DNA of 64,000 nucleotides from Rhizobium leguminosarum (GCF_002953715.1 NZ_CP025012.1:3860501-3924500), one strand, 5' to 3'; positions 28,172-37,663 are shown, counted from the first letter of the stretch. Notes: generated by a model from the letters alone, not told the origin. Numbers and translations are program-made.

Positions 28172-29057
28172 CGCCGATTTCACCGAAGCGTTCCGTAACG
28201 CCGCGACCAGGCAGCTGGAACACGCCATCACTGTCCTCGGGGAACGCCCGGACGGCGCGCATGAGGCGATCCATTCTTTCCGCAAGAACCTGAAGCGACT
28301 GCGCTCGCTCTACCGCCTCGTGGCCCGCGAGGTGCCGGATTTTCAGGCCCAGGAAAATGCGAGGCTGCGCGATGCCGCACGCTCGCTTTCGGCGATCCGC
28401 GATGCTGCTGCCCTCATCGGCACCGCGCAATATCTGCAGCATGCTGCCCGCGGGAACGAGGAGAGCGAGGCGCTCGGCCGCATCGTCACCATTCTCGAAG
28501 GGCGCCGTGACTGGATGGCGGAAGCCGAAAGCGGCCTGGAACAGCGGCTCGCGGAAACCGCCGACGTTTTGAAGGAGGCGATCACCGCCTTGGACGCAGT
28601 CTCCTTTGATCGCGGCCACCGCAAGAATGCACGCATGCTGGCAAAAAGCTGGCGCCGCACCGCACGCAAGGCCAAGACCGCGCTTGCAACCTGCCACGGC
28701 GAGGCATCGGCCGACGATTTCCACGATCTGCGCAAACGCACCTACGACTATCGGCTCTACCATGCCCTTTTGCGCGACGTCTGGCCGGGCGCGATGAAGG
28801 CCAAACGCGACGCGGCCAAGGAACTCGTCGAGGATCTCGGCCACATCCACGATCTGACCGTACTCTCCGAACTGGTCGAGGCCGAACCGCAGCTCTTCAC
28901 TCGCAATGACGACCTGGCGCGTCTGCTCGACATGATCATCTTCCGCCAGCAGGAAGACCGGCGGCAAGCGCTGATCAAAGCCGAAGCCGTCTTCGCCGAT
29001 GATGCCGACGAGGAAGCCCAGCGCATCGAGCTTCTCTGGCTGATGGCCGGGAGTTGA
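28149..29057 (+). CDS. CHAD domain protein
   Basis: A 302-residue all-helical CHAD protein with the conserved histidine pattern: HEAIHSFRKNLKRLRSL (about residues 38-54), and later DDFHDLRKRTYDYRLYH and DLGHIHDLTVL. CHAD domains bind polyphosphate. Its start lies inside the end of the CYTH gene, which ensures co-expression. The ATG at 28149 gives MAYRIRPDADF, the usual N-terminus; the open frame begins earlier at 28122. Confidence 0.9.
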   Translation: MAYRIRPDADFTEAFRNAATRQLEHAITVLGERPDGAHEAIHSFRKNLKRLRSLYRLVAREVPDFQAQENARLRDAARSLSAIRDAAALIGTAQYLQHAARGNEESEALGRIVTILEGRRDWMAEAESGLEQRLAETADVLKEAITALDAVSFDRGHRKNARMLAKSWRRTARKAKTALATCHGEASADDFHDLRKRTYDYRLYHALLRDVWPGAMKAKRDAAKELVEDLGHIHDLTVLSELVEAEPQLFTRNDDLARLLDMIIFRQQEDRRQALIKAEAVFADDADEEAQRIELLWLMAGS

Positions 29058-29139
29058 GAGACGGCGAAACCGGAAGCGCTTGTGCGCTGCTCTGCATTTC
29101 CGATTGCTCCAGCATCTGAAGATTTCGCAAGGAACGTTA

Positions 29140-29170
29140 TTGACCTCAACCAATCTTGAGGTCCTAGCTT
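29140..29170 (+). promoter_or_regulatory. SoxR/MerR-type promoter and operator
   Basis: TTGACC (29140-29145) and TAGCTT (29165-29170) form -35 and -10 boxes with a 19-base spacer, the over-long spacing typical of MerR-family activators. Inside it lies the perfect inverted repeat ACCTCAA...TTGAGGT (29143-29162, six-base centre), which matches the CCTCAAG/CTTGAGG pattern of SoxR sites. The start codon of the VOC gene is 42 bases after the -10 box. Confidence 0.75.
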
Positions 29171-29211
29171 GCGGTGGTCGAACAAGCAGAGACTTGATCC
29201 GCGAGGAAAAA

Positions 29212-29688
29212 ATGACCGCCGAAAATGCCGCGATGCCGAGGGTGCTCGGGCTCTACGAGACCCATCTGACCGTTGCCGATCTCAAGACCTCTACCGATTT
29301 CTACCGCGATGTCGTCGGCCTCGAACCCGCAGCGTCGTTCGAGGAGCGCAAAGTCGCTTTCCTCTGGGTGGACGACAGGAAGACCGGCATGCTCGGCCTC
29401 TGGGAAACCGGAACCGGGCCGCTGAAGATGCGGCTGCACATCGCCTTCCGCATGACCGCCGATGGTGTGCTTCAGGCACCCGCCACTCTCAAGGCAAAGG
29501 GTGTGGAACCTCTCGGCTTTACCGGCGAACCGGTAACGGAGCCGGTGGTTCTCGGCTGGATGCCGGCGCTGTCGATCTATTTCAAGGATCCGGACGGGCA
29601 CTCGATCGAGTTCATCAGCCTTCTCGACGACATCCCCGACCGGAGTTTCGGCGTGCGGCCGTTTTCCGCGTGGCAGGCGCGGGCGTAA
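29212..29688 (+). CDS. VOC superfamily (glyoxalase/fosfomycin-resistance-like) protein
   Basis: A 158-residue vicinal-oxygen-chelate protein. Metal-ligand residues are suggested by the His in [10 protein letters not shown] (N-terminal module), RLHIAFRM in the middle, and the Glu in [12 protein letters not shown] near residue 140. The ATG at 29212 follows GAGGAAAAA. It sits behind a SoxR-type promoter, suggesting induction by redox-active compounds and a detoxifying role. The exact substrate is unknown. Confidence 0.88.
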   Translation: MTAENAAMPRVLGLYETHLTVADLKTSTDFYRDVVGLEPAASFEERKVAFLWVDDRKTGMLGLWETGTGPLKMRLHIAFRMTADGVLQAPATLKAKGVEPLGFTGEPVTEPVVLGWMPALSIYFKDPDGHSIEFISLLDDIPDRSFGVRPFSAWQARA

Positions 29689-29759
29689 TCGGTCAGCGGT
29701 CAAAGCCGCCGCTGGCGAAGGCAATTGCGCGGTCCGCCGATTTTCTGTATTTCCGGCCC

Positions 29760-30689
29760 ATGACCGACAGCCTGACACACACCAGCCCGTTCCTCGTGGC
29801 CGCACTTTACCATTTCGTTTCCGTGCCGCGCTTTGCCAGCCTGCAAGCGCCGCTGCAGACGCTTTGCGAGGAGAACGGCGTCAAGGGAACGCTGCTTCTG
29901 GCGCATGAAGGCATTAACGGGACGATCGCGGGCCCGGATGCCGGCATTCACGCCGCGCTCGCCTTCCTGCGCGCCCAGCCGGAATTTTCGGGCCTGGAGC
30001 ACAAGGAAAGCCGCGCCTCGAAAATGCCCTTCCTGCGCATGAAGGTAAAGCTGAAGAAGGAAATCGTCGCCATGGGCGTCGAGGACATCGACCCCAACAA
30101 GGTGGTCGGCACCTACGTGGCGGCCAAGGACTGGAACGCGCTGATCTCCGATCCTGATACCATCGTCATCGACACCCGCAACGATTACGAGACGGCAATC
30201 GGCACCTTTCGCGGCGCGCTCGACCCGAAGACCAAGACTTTCCGTGAATTTCCCGATTGGGTGCGCAACAATCCCGGCCTGCACAACAAGCCGAAGGTCG
30301 CCATGTACTGCACCGGCGGCATACGCTGCGAGAAGGCCACCGCTTTCATGAAGGCTGAGGGCTTCGACGAGGTCTATCATCTGAAGGGCGGCATCCTGAA
30401 ATATCTGGAGGAAGTGCCGCAGGAGGAAAGCCTCTGGGATGGCGCCTGCTTCGTCTTCGACGAGCGCGTCTCCGTCGAGCACGGTCTGAAGCAAGGCGAA
30501 CACAGGCTGTGCCACGCCTGCCGCAACCCGATCACCGCCGAGGAAATCACCTCGCCGCTCTACGAGGAAGGCGTTTCCTGCAGCCACTGCTACCACTCGC
30601 GCACGGAGGAAGACCGGCTGCGCTACCGTCAGCGTCAGCACCAGATCGCCCTCGCCAAAAAGCGTGGCCAACGGCATATCGGCAGCTAA
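29760..30689 (+). CDS. trhO: tRNA uridine(34) hydroxylase, rhodanese-like
   Basis: A 309-residue TrhO/YceA family enzyme that makes 5-hydroxyuridine at the wobble position of certain tRNAs. An N-terminal acylphosphatase-like domain (about 10-100) is followed by a rhodanese domain with the active-site loop [10 protein letters not shown] (Cys near residue 182), and a C-terminal Cys-rich tail ([15 protein letters not shown]) seen in longer members. I chose [11 protein letters not shown] at 29760; the open frame runs further upstream through the VOC gene in another frame, which is not coding. Confidence 0.92.
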   Translation: MTDSLTHTSPFLVAALYHFVSVPRFASLQAPLQTLCEENGVKGTLLLAHEGINGTIAGPDAGIHAALAFLRAQPEFSGLEHKESRASKMPFLRMKVKLKKEIVAMGVEDIDPNKVVGTYVAAKDWNALISDPDTIVIDTRNDYETAIGTFRGALDPKTKTFREFPDWVRNNPGLHNKPKVAMYCTGGIRCEKATAFMKAEGFDEVYHLKGGILKYLEEVPQEESLWDGACFVFDERVSVEHGLKQGEHRLCHACRNPITAEEITSPLYEEGVSCSHCYHSRTEEDRLRYRQRQHQIALAKKRGQRHIGS

Positions 30690-30715
30690 CCCGGACTTCT
30701 GATTGGATCAGCCTT

Positions 30716-30746
30716 GCTGTCTGAAGATCGCTACCGGTCAGACAGC
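30716..30746. other. inverted repeat at convergent gene ends
   Basis: Nine-base perfect arms GCTGTCTGA / TCAGACAGC with a 13-base loop. The right arm includes the stop codon of the minus-strand GGDEF-EAL gene. There is no T run, so it is a weak candidate bidirectional terminator. Confidence 0.4.
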
Positions 30747-32951
30747 GCCGATACGGCGCCGAGTTTCCGGCCCGGCTGCACGCCGCTCGTTCAGCATCTC
30801 GGTGATAAGGTCTGATGTCACAGGCTTTCCGAACCAATAGCCCTGCAGGCAGTCGCAGCCGAAAAGGCGCATGGCTATCGCCTGCTCCTCGGTCTCGATG
30901 CCTTCGGCCGTCACCGGAATGTCGAGCGAGCGGGCGAGCGCTACCGTCGCCTGCAGCATCTCGCGCTGGCGTTTGTCTTCGTTGACACCCATGACCAGCG
31001 AGCGGTCGATCTTGATGCGGTCGAAGCCGAACTGCCTGAGATAACCGATCGAGGAGAAGCCGGAACCAAAATCGTCGAGCGCCACCTTTACCCCCAGCCC
31101 CTTCAGCCGTTCGATCGACTGGCGGGTGCGCTGCGGATTCTGGATCATGTAGCCTTCGGTGATCTCGAGCGTGATGCGACCGGCCTCGATCTCCGTCTGC
31201 TTCAGCACGTAGCGCACGTAGTCGGTAAAGGCGGGATTGCGGAACTGGCCGGGCGAGACGTTGACCGAGACGTTGAGTTCCGGCCATTGCTTGGCTGTCT
31301 CACAGGCTTTACGCAGCACGAACAGGCCAAGCGATTCGATGAGGCCGCTGGTTTCGGCGATTGGGATGAACAGCTCGGGCGACACAGGGCCATGGCCCGG
31401 ACGGTTCCAGCGCACCAGCGCCTCGACGCCGGTCATCGCATGCGTCGCCGCATCGATCAGCGGCTGGTAGGCAAGCGTCAAGTCGCCGCTTTCGATGGCG
31501 ATCCGCAAATCGAGTTCCAGCGCATTGCGCTGCTCTCGATCGGCGTCCATCGACGGATCGTAGAGCGTCATGCGCGCGCGGCCGGCCTCCTTCGCCTTGT
31601 ACATGGCAAGGTCGGAACGGCGCACCAGCTCCTCACGCCCGATCGCCCCGAAAGGCGACATGGCGATACCAATGCTTGCCCCGACGACGACGACACGGCG
31701 ACCGATCTCCAATGGCTCGACGAGAAAATCGAGGATCTGCTCGGCAAGCTGGAGGGCTGCGGCATTCTCGCTGTCGGAGAGAAAGGCGATCGCAAATTCA
31801 TCGCCGCCAATACGGGCGAGAACCGCACCTTGCGGAATGAGTACATCGAGCCCGGCTGCGACCGCGCGGATCAACTGGTCACCGGTGCCGTGGCCATAGC
31901 TGTCATTGACTTCCTTGAAGCCATCGAGGTCGAGATAGAGGAGCAGCACGTTGCGCTTGGTCTGGCGTGCCTCGACGACAAAACGATCGACGGCGAGCCC
32001 GAGACCGTCGCGATTGGAAAGGCCGCTCAGCCTGTCGCGCAGCGCCTCTTCGCGGGCGCTGCCTTCCTCTGCCTTCAGGCGGCGGCCGGCAAGCCAGCCG
32101 ATAACCAGCAGCACTGCGAAAAACAATCCGACGAGGCCGAGCGCCTGAATGACCATCGGCCGCACCTGTGCATAGGCGATATCGCCGGGTGAACGCGAGG
32201 CCCAGACGAGCTTGCCGAGCGTTGCCCCCGTCGGATCGACGATCGGTACGAGATAGTCGGCCTCAAAACTCGGCGGCGCCAGCCGCAGCCCACCGATGAC
32301 ATAGGTCTGGCCGAGAGCGGCCACCCTGTCGTCATCGAGATGGCGAGCGAAAACGAGATAGCGGTGCTGGCCGGCGGGCACGTCAAGCGCACCGGACTTT
32401 TTCCGAACCAACGCCACGCCGACGGCGGCAATGCCCCGCTTGGTGGTGACGAAACCGATCGCCTGAGGACGATCGGCCGGACCGGCAGCCTTCACCGTGT
32501 CGAGCAGGGTCCAGAGCGACGGCGTGAAGAAATCCGTGAGCGGCTCCTCCATCGGCTTGCCGTCGCGATAGGCCATGATCGCCTTCTTCTCACCATCGAT
32601 GACGATCGCCATGTCGAACAGCGAGCTGTTGACCGACATCTCGCCGTAATTGCTCACCGTCCAGGCCATGCCGTCAGGCGCGTAGACGTTGACGGCGGCG
32701 TCGTCCCAAGCGGCGTAATCGTCGAGCGTCGCGCCGAGCTGATCCTCGAAGGTCTTCAGCGCACCGACAGTCGTTTCGCGCGAGCGCTCGTCATCGAGGA
32801 GATTGGCATTTTCGGCCACGCGTTCGAGCGCCGTCAGCACCATGACGGTGACGACTGCGACGATGACTGCGAAGGAAAAAAGCACGCCCGTGACGGTGAT
32901 GTGACGGCCTATTCCCAATCCTTTGCTCTGCGACTTTCCGGTGGTCTGCAT
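30738..32951 (-). CDS. CHASE4-GGDEF-EAL cyclic-di-GMP protein
   Basis: A 737-residue membrane protein. One helix at about 20-42, an extracytoplasmic CHASE4-type sensor (about 50-260, with YAAWDDAAVNVY), a second helix at about 268-292, then GGDEF (about 310-465) and EAL (about 480-725). The cyclase signature RIGGDEF is intact but no RxxD inhibition site precedes it. The EAL domain keeps GVEALVRW, VNVSPGQF, LEITEG, DDFGSGFS, IKIDRS and EGIETEEQ. Both activities are therefore possible. The ATG at 32951 follows GGGAG. Confidence 0.92.
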   Translation of the reverse strand: MQTTGKSQSKGLGIGRHITVTGVLFSFAVIVAVVTVMVLTALERVAENANLLDDERSRETTVGALKTFEDQLGATLDDYAAWDDAAVNVYAPDGMAWTVSNYGEMSVNSSLFDMAIVIDGEKKAIMAYRDGKPMEEPLTDFFTPSLWTLLDTVKAAGPADRPQAIGFVTTKRGIAAVGVALVRKKSGALDVPAGQHRYLVFARHLDDDRVAALGQTYVIGGLRLAPPSFEADYLVPIVDPTGATLGKLVWASRSPGDIAYAQVRPMVIQALGLVGLFFAVLLVIGWLAGRRLKAEEGSAREEALRDRLSGLSNRDGLGLAVDRFVVEARQTKRNVLLLYLDLDGFKEVNDSYGHGTGDQLIRAVAAGLDVLIPQGAVLARIGGDEFAIAFLSDSENAAALQLAEQILDFLVEPLEIGRRVVVVGASIGIAMSPFGAIGREELVRRSDLAMYKAKEAGRARMTLYDPSMDADREQRNALELDLRIAIESGDLTLAYQPLIDAATHAMTGVEALVRWNRPGHGPVSPELFIPIAETSGLIESLGLFVLRKACETAKQWPELNVSVNVSPGQFRNPAFTDYVRYVLKQTEIEAGRITLEITEGYMIQNPQRTRQSIERLKGLGVKVALDDFGSGFSSIGYLRQFGFDRIKIDRSLVMGVNEDKRQREMLQATVALARSLDIPVTAEGIETEEQAIAMRLFGCDCLQGYWFGKPVTSDLITEMLNERRAAGPETRRRIGAV

Positions 32952-33065
32952 TACGACTCCCTGACCGTCGGACTTTGCCAGCCAAGGGTTCAAAAACGTT
33001 TAAGCAACCGGCTGTTGCATGCCTCTGATGAGCTATTTTTGTCCCGCCGCCTGGGGACGCGCCCC

Positions 33066-34439
33066 CTAACCCGGCTTGTGATTGCCCTTCGGGAATTTGG
33101 CCGCGAGTTGGCGATACCACTTGCCGCTCTTCTTCACCGTGCGTAGCTGGGTCTCATAATCGACATGGACCAGGCCGAAGCGCATGCGGTAGCCCTCCGC
33201 CCATTCGAAATTGTCCATCAGGCTCCAGGCGAAATAGCCGCGTAGGGGATAGCCGTCCTTGATGAGGCCGGCAACGATTTCGAGGTGATCGCTGACATAG
33301 TCGAGGCGCATCGTGTCGTCGACCTCGCCGTCGATGACATCGGTGTTGTCGCAGGCGCCGTTCTCGGTGATGTAGCATTCCGGCAGTTCGTAGCGACGGT
33401 AGAGATCCTCGATCGAGAGCTTCAGGCCCGGCGCATAGATTTCCCAGCCGATATCGGTCTTGACGTCGCTTGCCGGCGGCGCTTCCACCGTCCAGGGGAA
33501 ATCGCCTTTGCGTTCGGCATCATCAGTGACCCGCTCGGGCTTGTAATAGTTCAGGCCCCACCAGTCGAGTTTCTGGCTGATGAGCTTCAAGTCGCCATCT
33601 TCGATGACAGGCATGCGGTCGCCGAGCGCCTCGACGAATTCCTTCGGATATTCGCCCTTGAAGACGGGATCGAAGAAGGCGCCGTTGTGGAACTGATGCG
33701 CACGCTCGCCGGCGGCAAGATCGGCCGGGCTGTCGGAGCCGGGAATGACCGAAGCGGCGTTGAGCACAAGCCCGACGGGCACGTTGGGGGCTTCCGAGCG
33801 GATCGCCTCGACGCCGAGACCGTGGGCAAGGTTCATGTAATGCATGGCGTGGAGGGCGGCCTGCATGTTGCGCTCGCCCGGAGCATGGATGCCGTAGAGG
33901 TGGCTGAGCCAGACGATGCACCAGGGTTCGTTGAAAGTCGCGACCCGGTCGAGGCGATCGCCAAGGCGGTTCATCACCGTCTTGGCATAGCGCTGAAACG
34001 CATAGGCGGTCGAGCGCGCGGTCCAGCCGCCCTCGCCGGCGAGCAATAGAGGCAGATCCCAGTGGTAGAGCGTCGCGAAGGTCTTGATGCCACGCGCCTT
34101 GCAGCCGTCGACCAGCCGGTCGTAGAAATCGAGGCCGGCCTCGTTCACCGGACCCGTGCCGTCCGGGATAATGCGCGGCCAGGCAATCGAGAACCGGTAG
34201 GCTTCGACACCCATCTCCTTGATCAGATCAATGTCCTGTTCCAGGCGATTGTAGTGATCGCAGGCAACGTCGCCGTTATCGCGATTATGGACGCGGCCGG
34301 GCATATTGCAGAAAGCATCCCAGATGGACGGTTTACGGCCATCGGCCTTGCTGGCGCCTTCGATCTGGAAGGCAGCGGTGGCAACGCCGAAAGTGAAGTC
34401 GCCGGGAAAGCGCTCCGCGAGTTTCTTCGGATCGATCAT
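33066..34439 (-). CDS. bglA: GH1 beta-glucosidase
   Basis: A 457-residue family 1 glycoside hydrolase. The acid/base Glu is in TFNEPWC (about residue 170) and the nucleophile Glu in YITENGA (about residue 362). The N-terminal FTFGVATAAFQIEG and C-terminal WSLMDNFEWAEGY signatures are complete. There is no signal peptide, so it acts on imported oligosaccharides such as cellobiose. No transporter directly adjoins it. The divergent DoxX gene starts 238 bases away. Confidence 0.94.
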   Translation of the reverse strand: MIDPKKLAERFPGDFTFGVATAAFQIEGASKADGRKPSIWDAFCNMPGRVHNRDNGDVACDHYNRLEQDIDLIKEMGVEAYRFSIAWPRIIPDGTGPVNEAGLDFYDRLVDGCKARGIKTFATLYHWDLPLLLAGEGGWTARSTAYAFQRYAKTVMNRLGDRLDRVATFNEPWCIVWLSHLYGIHAPGERNMQAALHAMHYMNLAHGLGVEAIRSEAPNVPVGLVLNAASVIPGSDSPADLAAGERAHQFHNGAFFDPVFKGEYPKEFVEALGDRMPVIEDGDLKLISQKLDWWGLNYYKPERVTDDAERKGDFPWTVEAPPASDVKTDIGWEIYAPGLKLSIEDLYRRYELPECYITENGACDNTDVIDGEVDDTMRLDYVSDHLEIVAGLIKDGYPLRGYFAWSLMDNFEWAEGYRMRFGLVHVDYETQLRTVKKSGKWYRQLAAKFPKGNHKPG

Positions 34440-34677
34440 CTGGAAATCCTATCTCTCAGGTTGAGCCGTTTGCGCCGGATTTAGCCAAGCCTGACGGCAA
34501 AGTACAGGCTGGCCGGAAGAAAAACTGCAACGTTGTAGGAAGAAAAACAGAACAGCTGCAACGCCGCTCCCTCACCGCGCTGCCGCCCTCATAACGGCAA
34601 TGTCAGCAGTCGTGATTTGGCCGTTGAGACCGCGATCCTTACACGGGAAATGGCATCACAAATATGAAAGGGATCCA

Positions 34678-35082
34678 ATGCTCTCTTCGGTCCATTCGCT
34701 GCAGCCTCATCTGCTGAGCCTGTTGCGCATTGTCTCGTCACTTGTACTTTTCAGCTACGGAACACAGAAGATCCTGCATTTTCCGGCTGCGGCAAGCGTG
34801 CCGCCCGCGGGCTCGCTCTCCTGGATTGCCAGGCTGCTCGAACTCACCCTCGGCTTCCTGGTCCTGGTGGGATTCCAGACCCGTATCGCAGCCTTCGTGC
34901 TCTCCGGCCTGATGGCCGTCGCCTATTTCATCGGGCATGCATCGAAGGGCATCTACCCCGCCCAGAACGGCGGCGTCGCGGCGATCCTGTTCTGTTTCGT
35001 GTTTCTTTATCTGGTGGCGGCAGGTGCGGGACCGTTGAGCGTCGACAACCTGCTGAAGCGCGGCCGCACTGCTGCGGTCTGA
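34678..35082 (+). CDS. DoxX family membrane protein
   Basis: A 134-residue protein with four membrane helices (about 10-30, 48-68, 72-92, 98-120). The motif FSYGTQKILHFP after helix 1 is typical of the DoxX/YphA group. The ATG at 34678 has AAGGGA four bases before. Members are linked to redox or thiosulfate metabolism in some bacteria, but no function can be deduced here. Confidence 0.85.
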   Translation: MLSSVHSLQPHLLSLLRIVSSLVLFSYGTQKILHFPAAASVPPAGSLSWIARLLELTLGFLVLVGFQTRIAAFVLSGLMAVAYFIGHASKGIYPAQNGGVAAILFCFVFLYLVAAGAGPLSVDNLLKRGRTAAV

Positions 35083-35095
35083 CCAAAATACAAAA

Positions 35096-35129
35096 CGCCG
35101 AGGCGACTTGAGACCGCCTCGGCGTTTTT
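35096..35129. terminator. bidirectional intrinsic terminator
   Basis: A ten-base-pair perfect stem CGCCGAGGCG / CGCCTCGGCG, nine-base loop, followed by TTTTT on the plus strand; on the minus strand the stem is followed by TTTTGTATTTTG. It separates the convergent DoxX and Gfo/Idh genes and should serve both. Confidence 0.85.
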
Positions 35130-35163
35130 CATTGGGCGATGCCAATGACGCGGATCGGCAAAT

Positions 35164-36351
35164 TCAGACCTTGATCCAGGCGCCGTTCCTCTTCGAAGAC
35201 GCGACGCAGGCTTCGACGAAAGCCACGCCCTTCACGCCGTCATCGACTGTGGGGTAGACCACTGCCTTGTCGACGGCCTTGCTCTTTTTGCGGGCGTTGA
35301 TCGCATGCGCGGCTTCGGTATAGATCGTCGCAAAGGCTTCGAGATAACCTTCCGGATGCCCTGACGGCACGCGCGTGACACGGCCGGCAGCAGCGCCTGA
35401 ACCGGCGCCGCCCCGAGTGATCAGCCGCTTCGGCTCGCCGAAAGGTGTGTACCACAGGTAGTTCGGGTCCTTCTGGGTCCATTCCAGCCCGCCCTTGGTG
35501 CCGTAGACACGCACCATCAGGCCGTTTTCATGGCCGGGCGCCACCTGGCTGCACCAGAGCATACCCTTGGCCGGCTTCTCCGAGCCCTTCGCCTTGAAGC
35601 GCAGCATGACATGCGCATTATCGTCCAGCCGGCGGCCGGGAACGAAACTGTCGAGATCGGCGGCGAGGCTGTCGAGTTCCAGGCCAGTGATGAAGGCGGC
35701 GAGATTATAGGCATGCGTGCCGATATCGCCGGTCGAGCCGCCGACGCCGGACTGCGCCGGATCGGTGCGCCAGGCGGCCTGCTTCTGGCCGGTTTGCTCG
35801 ACCGCTTCCGTCAGCCAGTCCTGCGGATATTCGGCCTGGACGACACGGATGTCACCGAGTTCGCCATTCGCGATCATCTCGCGCGCCTGACGGACCATCG
35901 GATAGCCGGTGTAATTATGCGTCAGCACGAAGAGTGCCCCGCTCTCGTCGGCGATCTTCTTCAGCTTCTTCGCATCGGCAAGGTTGGATGTCAGCGGCTT
36001 GTCGCAGATCACATGAATGCCGCGCTTCAGGAATTCCTTGGCTGCATCGTAGTGAACATGGTTCGGCGTGACGATCGCCACCGCCTCGATGCCGTTCTTC
36101 AACTTCGCCTCGCGGATCGCCATCTCGCGATAGCTGGAATAGGTCCGCGACGGATCGAGGCCGAGGTCGCGGCCGGATGCGATCGCCTTTTCGGGCGAAG
36201 CCGACAGCGCGCCGGCGATGAGATCGTACTGATCATCAATGCGTGCCGCGATACGGTGCACCGCGCCGATAAACGCGCCCGCGCCGCCGCCCACCATGCC
36301 GAGCCGGATGCGCGGCTCGCGTGTCTGTTCGGATGATGCTTCGATTGCCAT
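35164..36351 (-). CDS. Gfo/Idh/MocA family oxidoreductase
   Basis: A 395-residue NAD(P)-dependent sugar/polyol dehydrogenase. The Rossmann motif GMVGGGAGAFIGAVHR is at about residues 18-33, the catalytic Lys in CDKPLTSN (about 118), and the second-domain GGSTGDIGTHAYNLA around 195. The ATG follows AGGAGGAATCA. It is the second gene of an operon with the TIM-barrel isomerase, next to a sugar ABC transporter, so it likely acts on the transported sugar or polyol. Substrate is not deducible. Confidence 0.9.
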   Translation of the reverse strand: MAIEASSEQTREPRIRLGMVGGGAGAFIGAVHRIAARIDDQYDLIAGALSASPEKAIASGRDLGLDPSRTYSSYREMAIREAKLKNGIEAVAIVTPNHVHYDAAKEFLKRGIHVICDKPLTSNLADAKKLKKIADESGALFVLTHNYTGYPMVRQAREMIANGELGDIRVVQAEYPQDWLTEAVEQTGQKQAAWRTDPAQSGVGGSTGDIGTHAYNLAAFITGLELDSLAADLDSFVPGRRLDDNAHVMLRFKAKGSEKPAKGMLWCSQVAPGHENGLMVRVYGTKGGLEWTQKDPNYLWYTPFGEPKRLITRGGAGSGAAAGRVTRVPSGHPEGYLEAFATIYTEAAHAINARKKSKAVDKAVVYPTVDDGVKGVAFVEACVASSKRNGAWIKV

Positions 36352-36509
36352 TGATTCCTCCTGAAATTTAACTTGGTGCGGACGTATGCCCCTCATCCGG
36401 CTGCCGCCACCGACCGGGGTCGAGCCACAGGCCTCAACCCGTCCTTCGGACCCCGCTAGCGGGGCGAAGGGATATGCCGCTATGTGTGCGGCATTCTCTG
36501 CGTTTGGTG

Positions 36510-36562
36510 TGGCAAGTCCCCTCTCCCCGTCAAAACGGGGAGAGGGTTAGGGTGAGGGGCAG
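36510..36562. repeat. palindromic repeat, CCCTCTCCCC family
   Basis: A perfect 12-base-pair hairpin (arms CCCTCTCCCCGT and ACGGGGAGAGGG, loop CAAA, 36519-36546) with the trailing TTAGGGTGAGGGGC common to a widespread proteobacterial interspersed repeat. It lies between the two dehydrogenase-operon genes; a related longer element is at 60996-61134. Confidence 0.7.
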
Positions 36563-36582
36563 CATCACGGCACCCCTATGCG

Positions 36583-37635
36583 TTAGAGCCCCAGCATCCG
36601 CCGGTTCGCCGCCTGGTCCGTGCCGCTGCCGGCGAAATCGTCGAAGGCTTTCTCGGTGACGCGGATGATATGGGCGGCAACGAATTCGGCGCCTTCGCGG
36701 GCGCCGTCCTCCGGATGCTTCAGCGCGCATTCCCATTCGACCACGGCCCAGCCGTCGAAATTATTCGCCGTCATCTTCGAGAACACCGCGCCGAAATCGA
36801 CCTGGCCGTCGCCGAGCGAACGGAACCGGCCGGCGCGTTCGACCCAGCCCTGATAGCCACCGTAGACGCCCTGGCGCCCGGTCGGATTGAACTCAGCATC
36901 CTTGACGTGGAACATCTTGATGCGGTCTTTGTAGATGTCGATATTGTCGAGATAATCGAGGCACTGCAGGACGTAGTGCGAGGGATCGTAGAGCATGTTG
37001 GCGCGCGGATGGTTCTTCACCCGCTCCAGGAACATCTCGAAGGTGATGCCGTCATGCAGGTCCTCGCCCGGATGGATCTCGTAGCAGACGTCGATACCGT
37101 TCTCGTCCGCATGGTTGAGGATCGGCGTCCAGCGGCGGGCGAGTTCGTCGAAGGCAGTCTCGACCAGACCGGCAGGACGCTGCGGCCAGGGATAGATGAA
37201 GGGCCAGGCAAGCGCGCCGGAAAAGGTCGCATGCGCCTTGAGACCGAGGTTTTTGGATGCCGTCAGTGCCATCTTGACCTGCTCGACCGCCCATTCCTGA
37301 CGCGCCTTCGGATTGCCGCGCACCTCCGGTGCAGCAAACCCGTCGAAGGCTTCGTCATAGGCCGGGTGAACGGCGACGAGCTGTCCTTGCAGATGAGTGG
37401 AGAGTTCGGTGATCTCGATGCCGTTTTCACGCGCCTTGCCGGCGAATTCGTCGCAATAATCCTTGGACGTGGCAGCCTTCTTCAGATCGATCAGCTGGCT
37501 GGCCCAGGTCGGCACCTGGACGCCCTTGTAACCGATGTCGGCCGCCCATTTGGTAATCGCGTCCCACGAGTTGAAAGGAGCAGTATCGCCCGCGAACTGG
37601 CCAAGGAAAAGGCCGGGGCCCTTGATCGTCTTCAT
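36583..37635 (-). CDS. sugar phosphate isomerase/epimerase family TIM-barrel protein
   Basis: A 350-residue AP-endonuclease-2-like TIM barrel. Metal-site residues are suggested by CYEIHPGEDLHDG (about residue 185), YDPSHYVLQ and FHVKDAEF, all common in xylose-isomerase-like epimerases. ATG at 37635 follows AGGGAGGAATCTGAC. It is first in an operon with the Gfo/Idh gene and separated from the ABC transporter genes by a terminator, with a LacI-type half-palindrome upstream. The reaction probably isomerises the product of the dehydrogenase; this is inference. Confidence 0.88.
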   Translation of the reverse strand: MKTIKGPGLFLGQFAGDTAPFNSWDAITKWAADIGYKGVQVPTWASQLIDLKKAATSKDYCDEFAGKARENGIEITELSTHLQGQLVAVHPAYDEAFDGFAAPEVRGNPKARQEWAVEQVKMALTASKNLGLKAHATFSGALAWPFIYPWPQRPAGLVETAFDELARRWTPILNHADENGIDVCYEIHPGEDLHDGITFEMFLERVKNHPRANMLYDPSHYVLQCLDYLDNIDIYKDRIKMFHVKDAEFNPTGRQGVYGGYQGWVERAGRFRSLGDGQVDFGAVFSKMTANNFDGWAVVEWECALKHPEDGAREGAEFVAAHIIRVTEKAFDDFAGSGTDQAANRRMLGL

Positions 37636-37663
37636 GTCAGATTCCTCCCTGAATATCGACCGT

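Noticed and set aside
29169-29759. N-terminal extension of TrhO (506-residue frame)
   Set aside because: It reads the VOC gene in another frame; the VOC protein is the real product and TrhO has a family-typical start at 29760.
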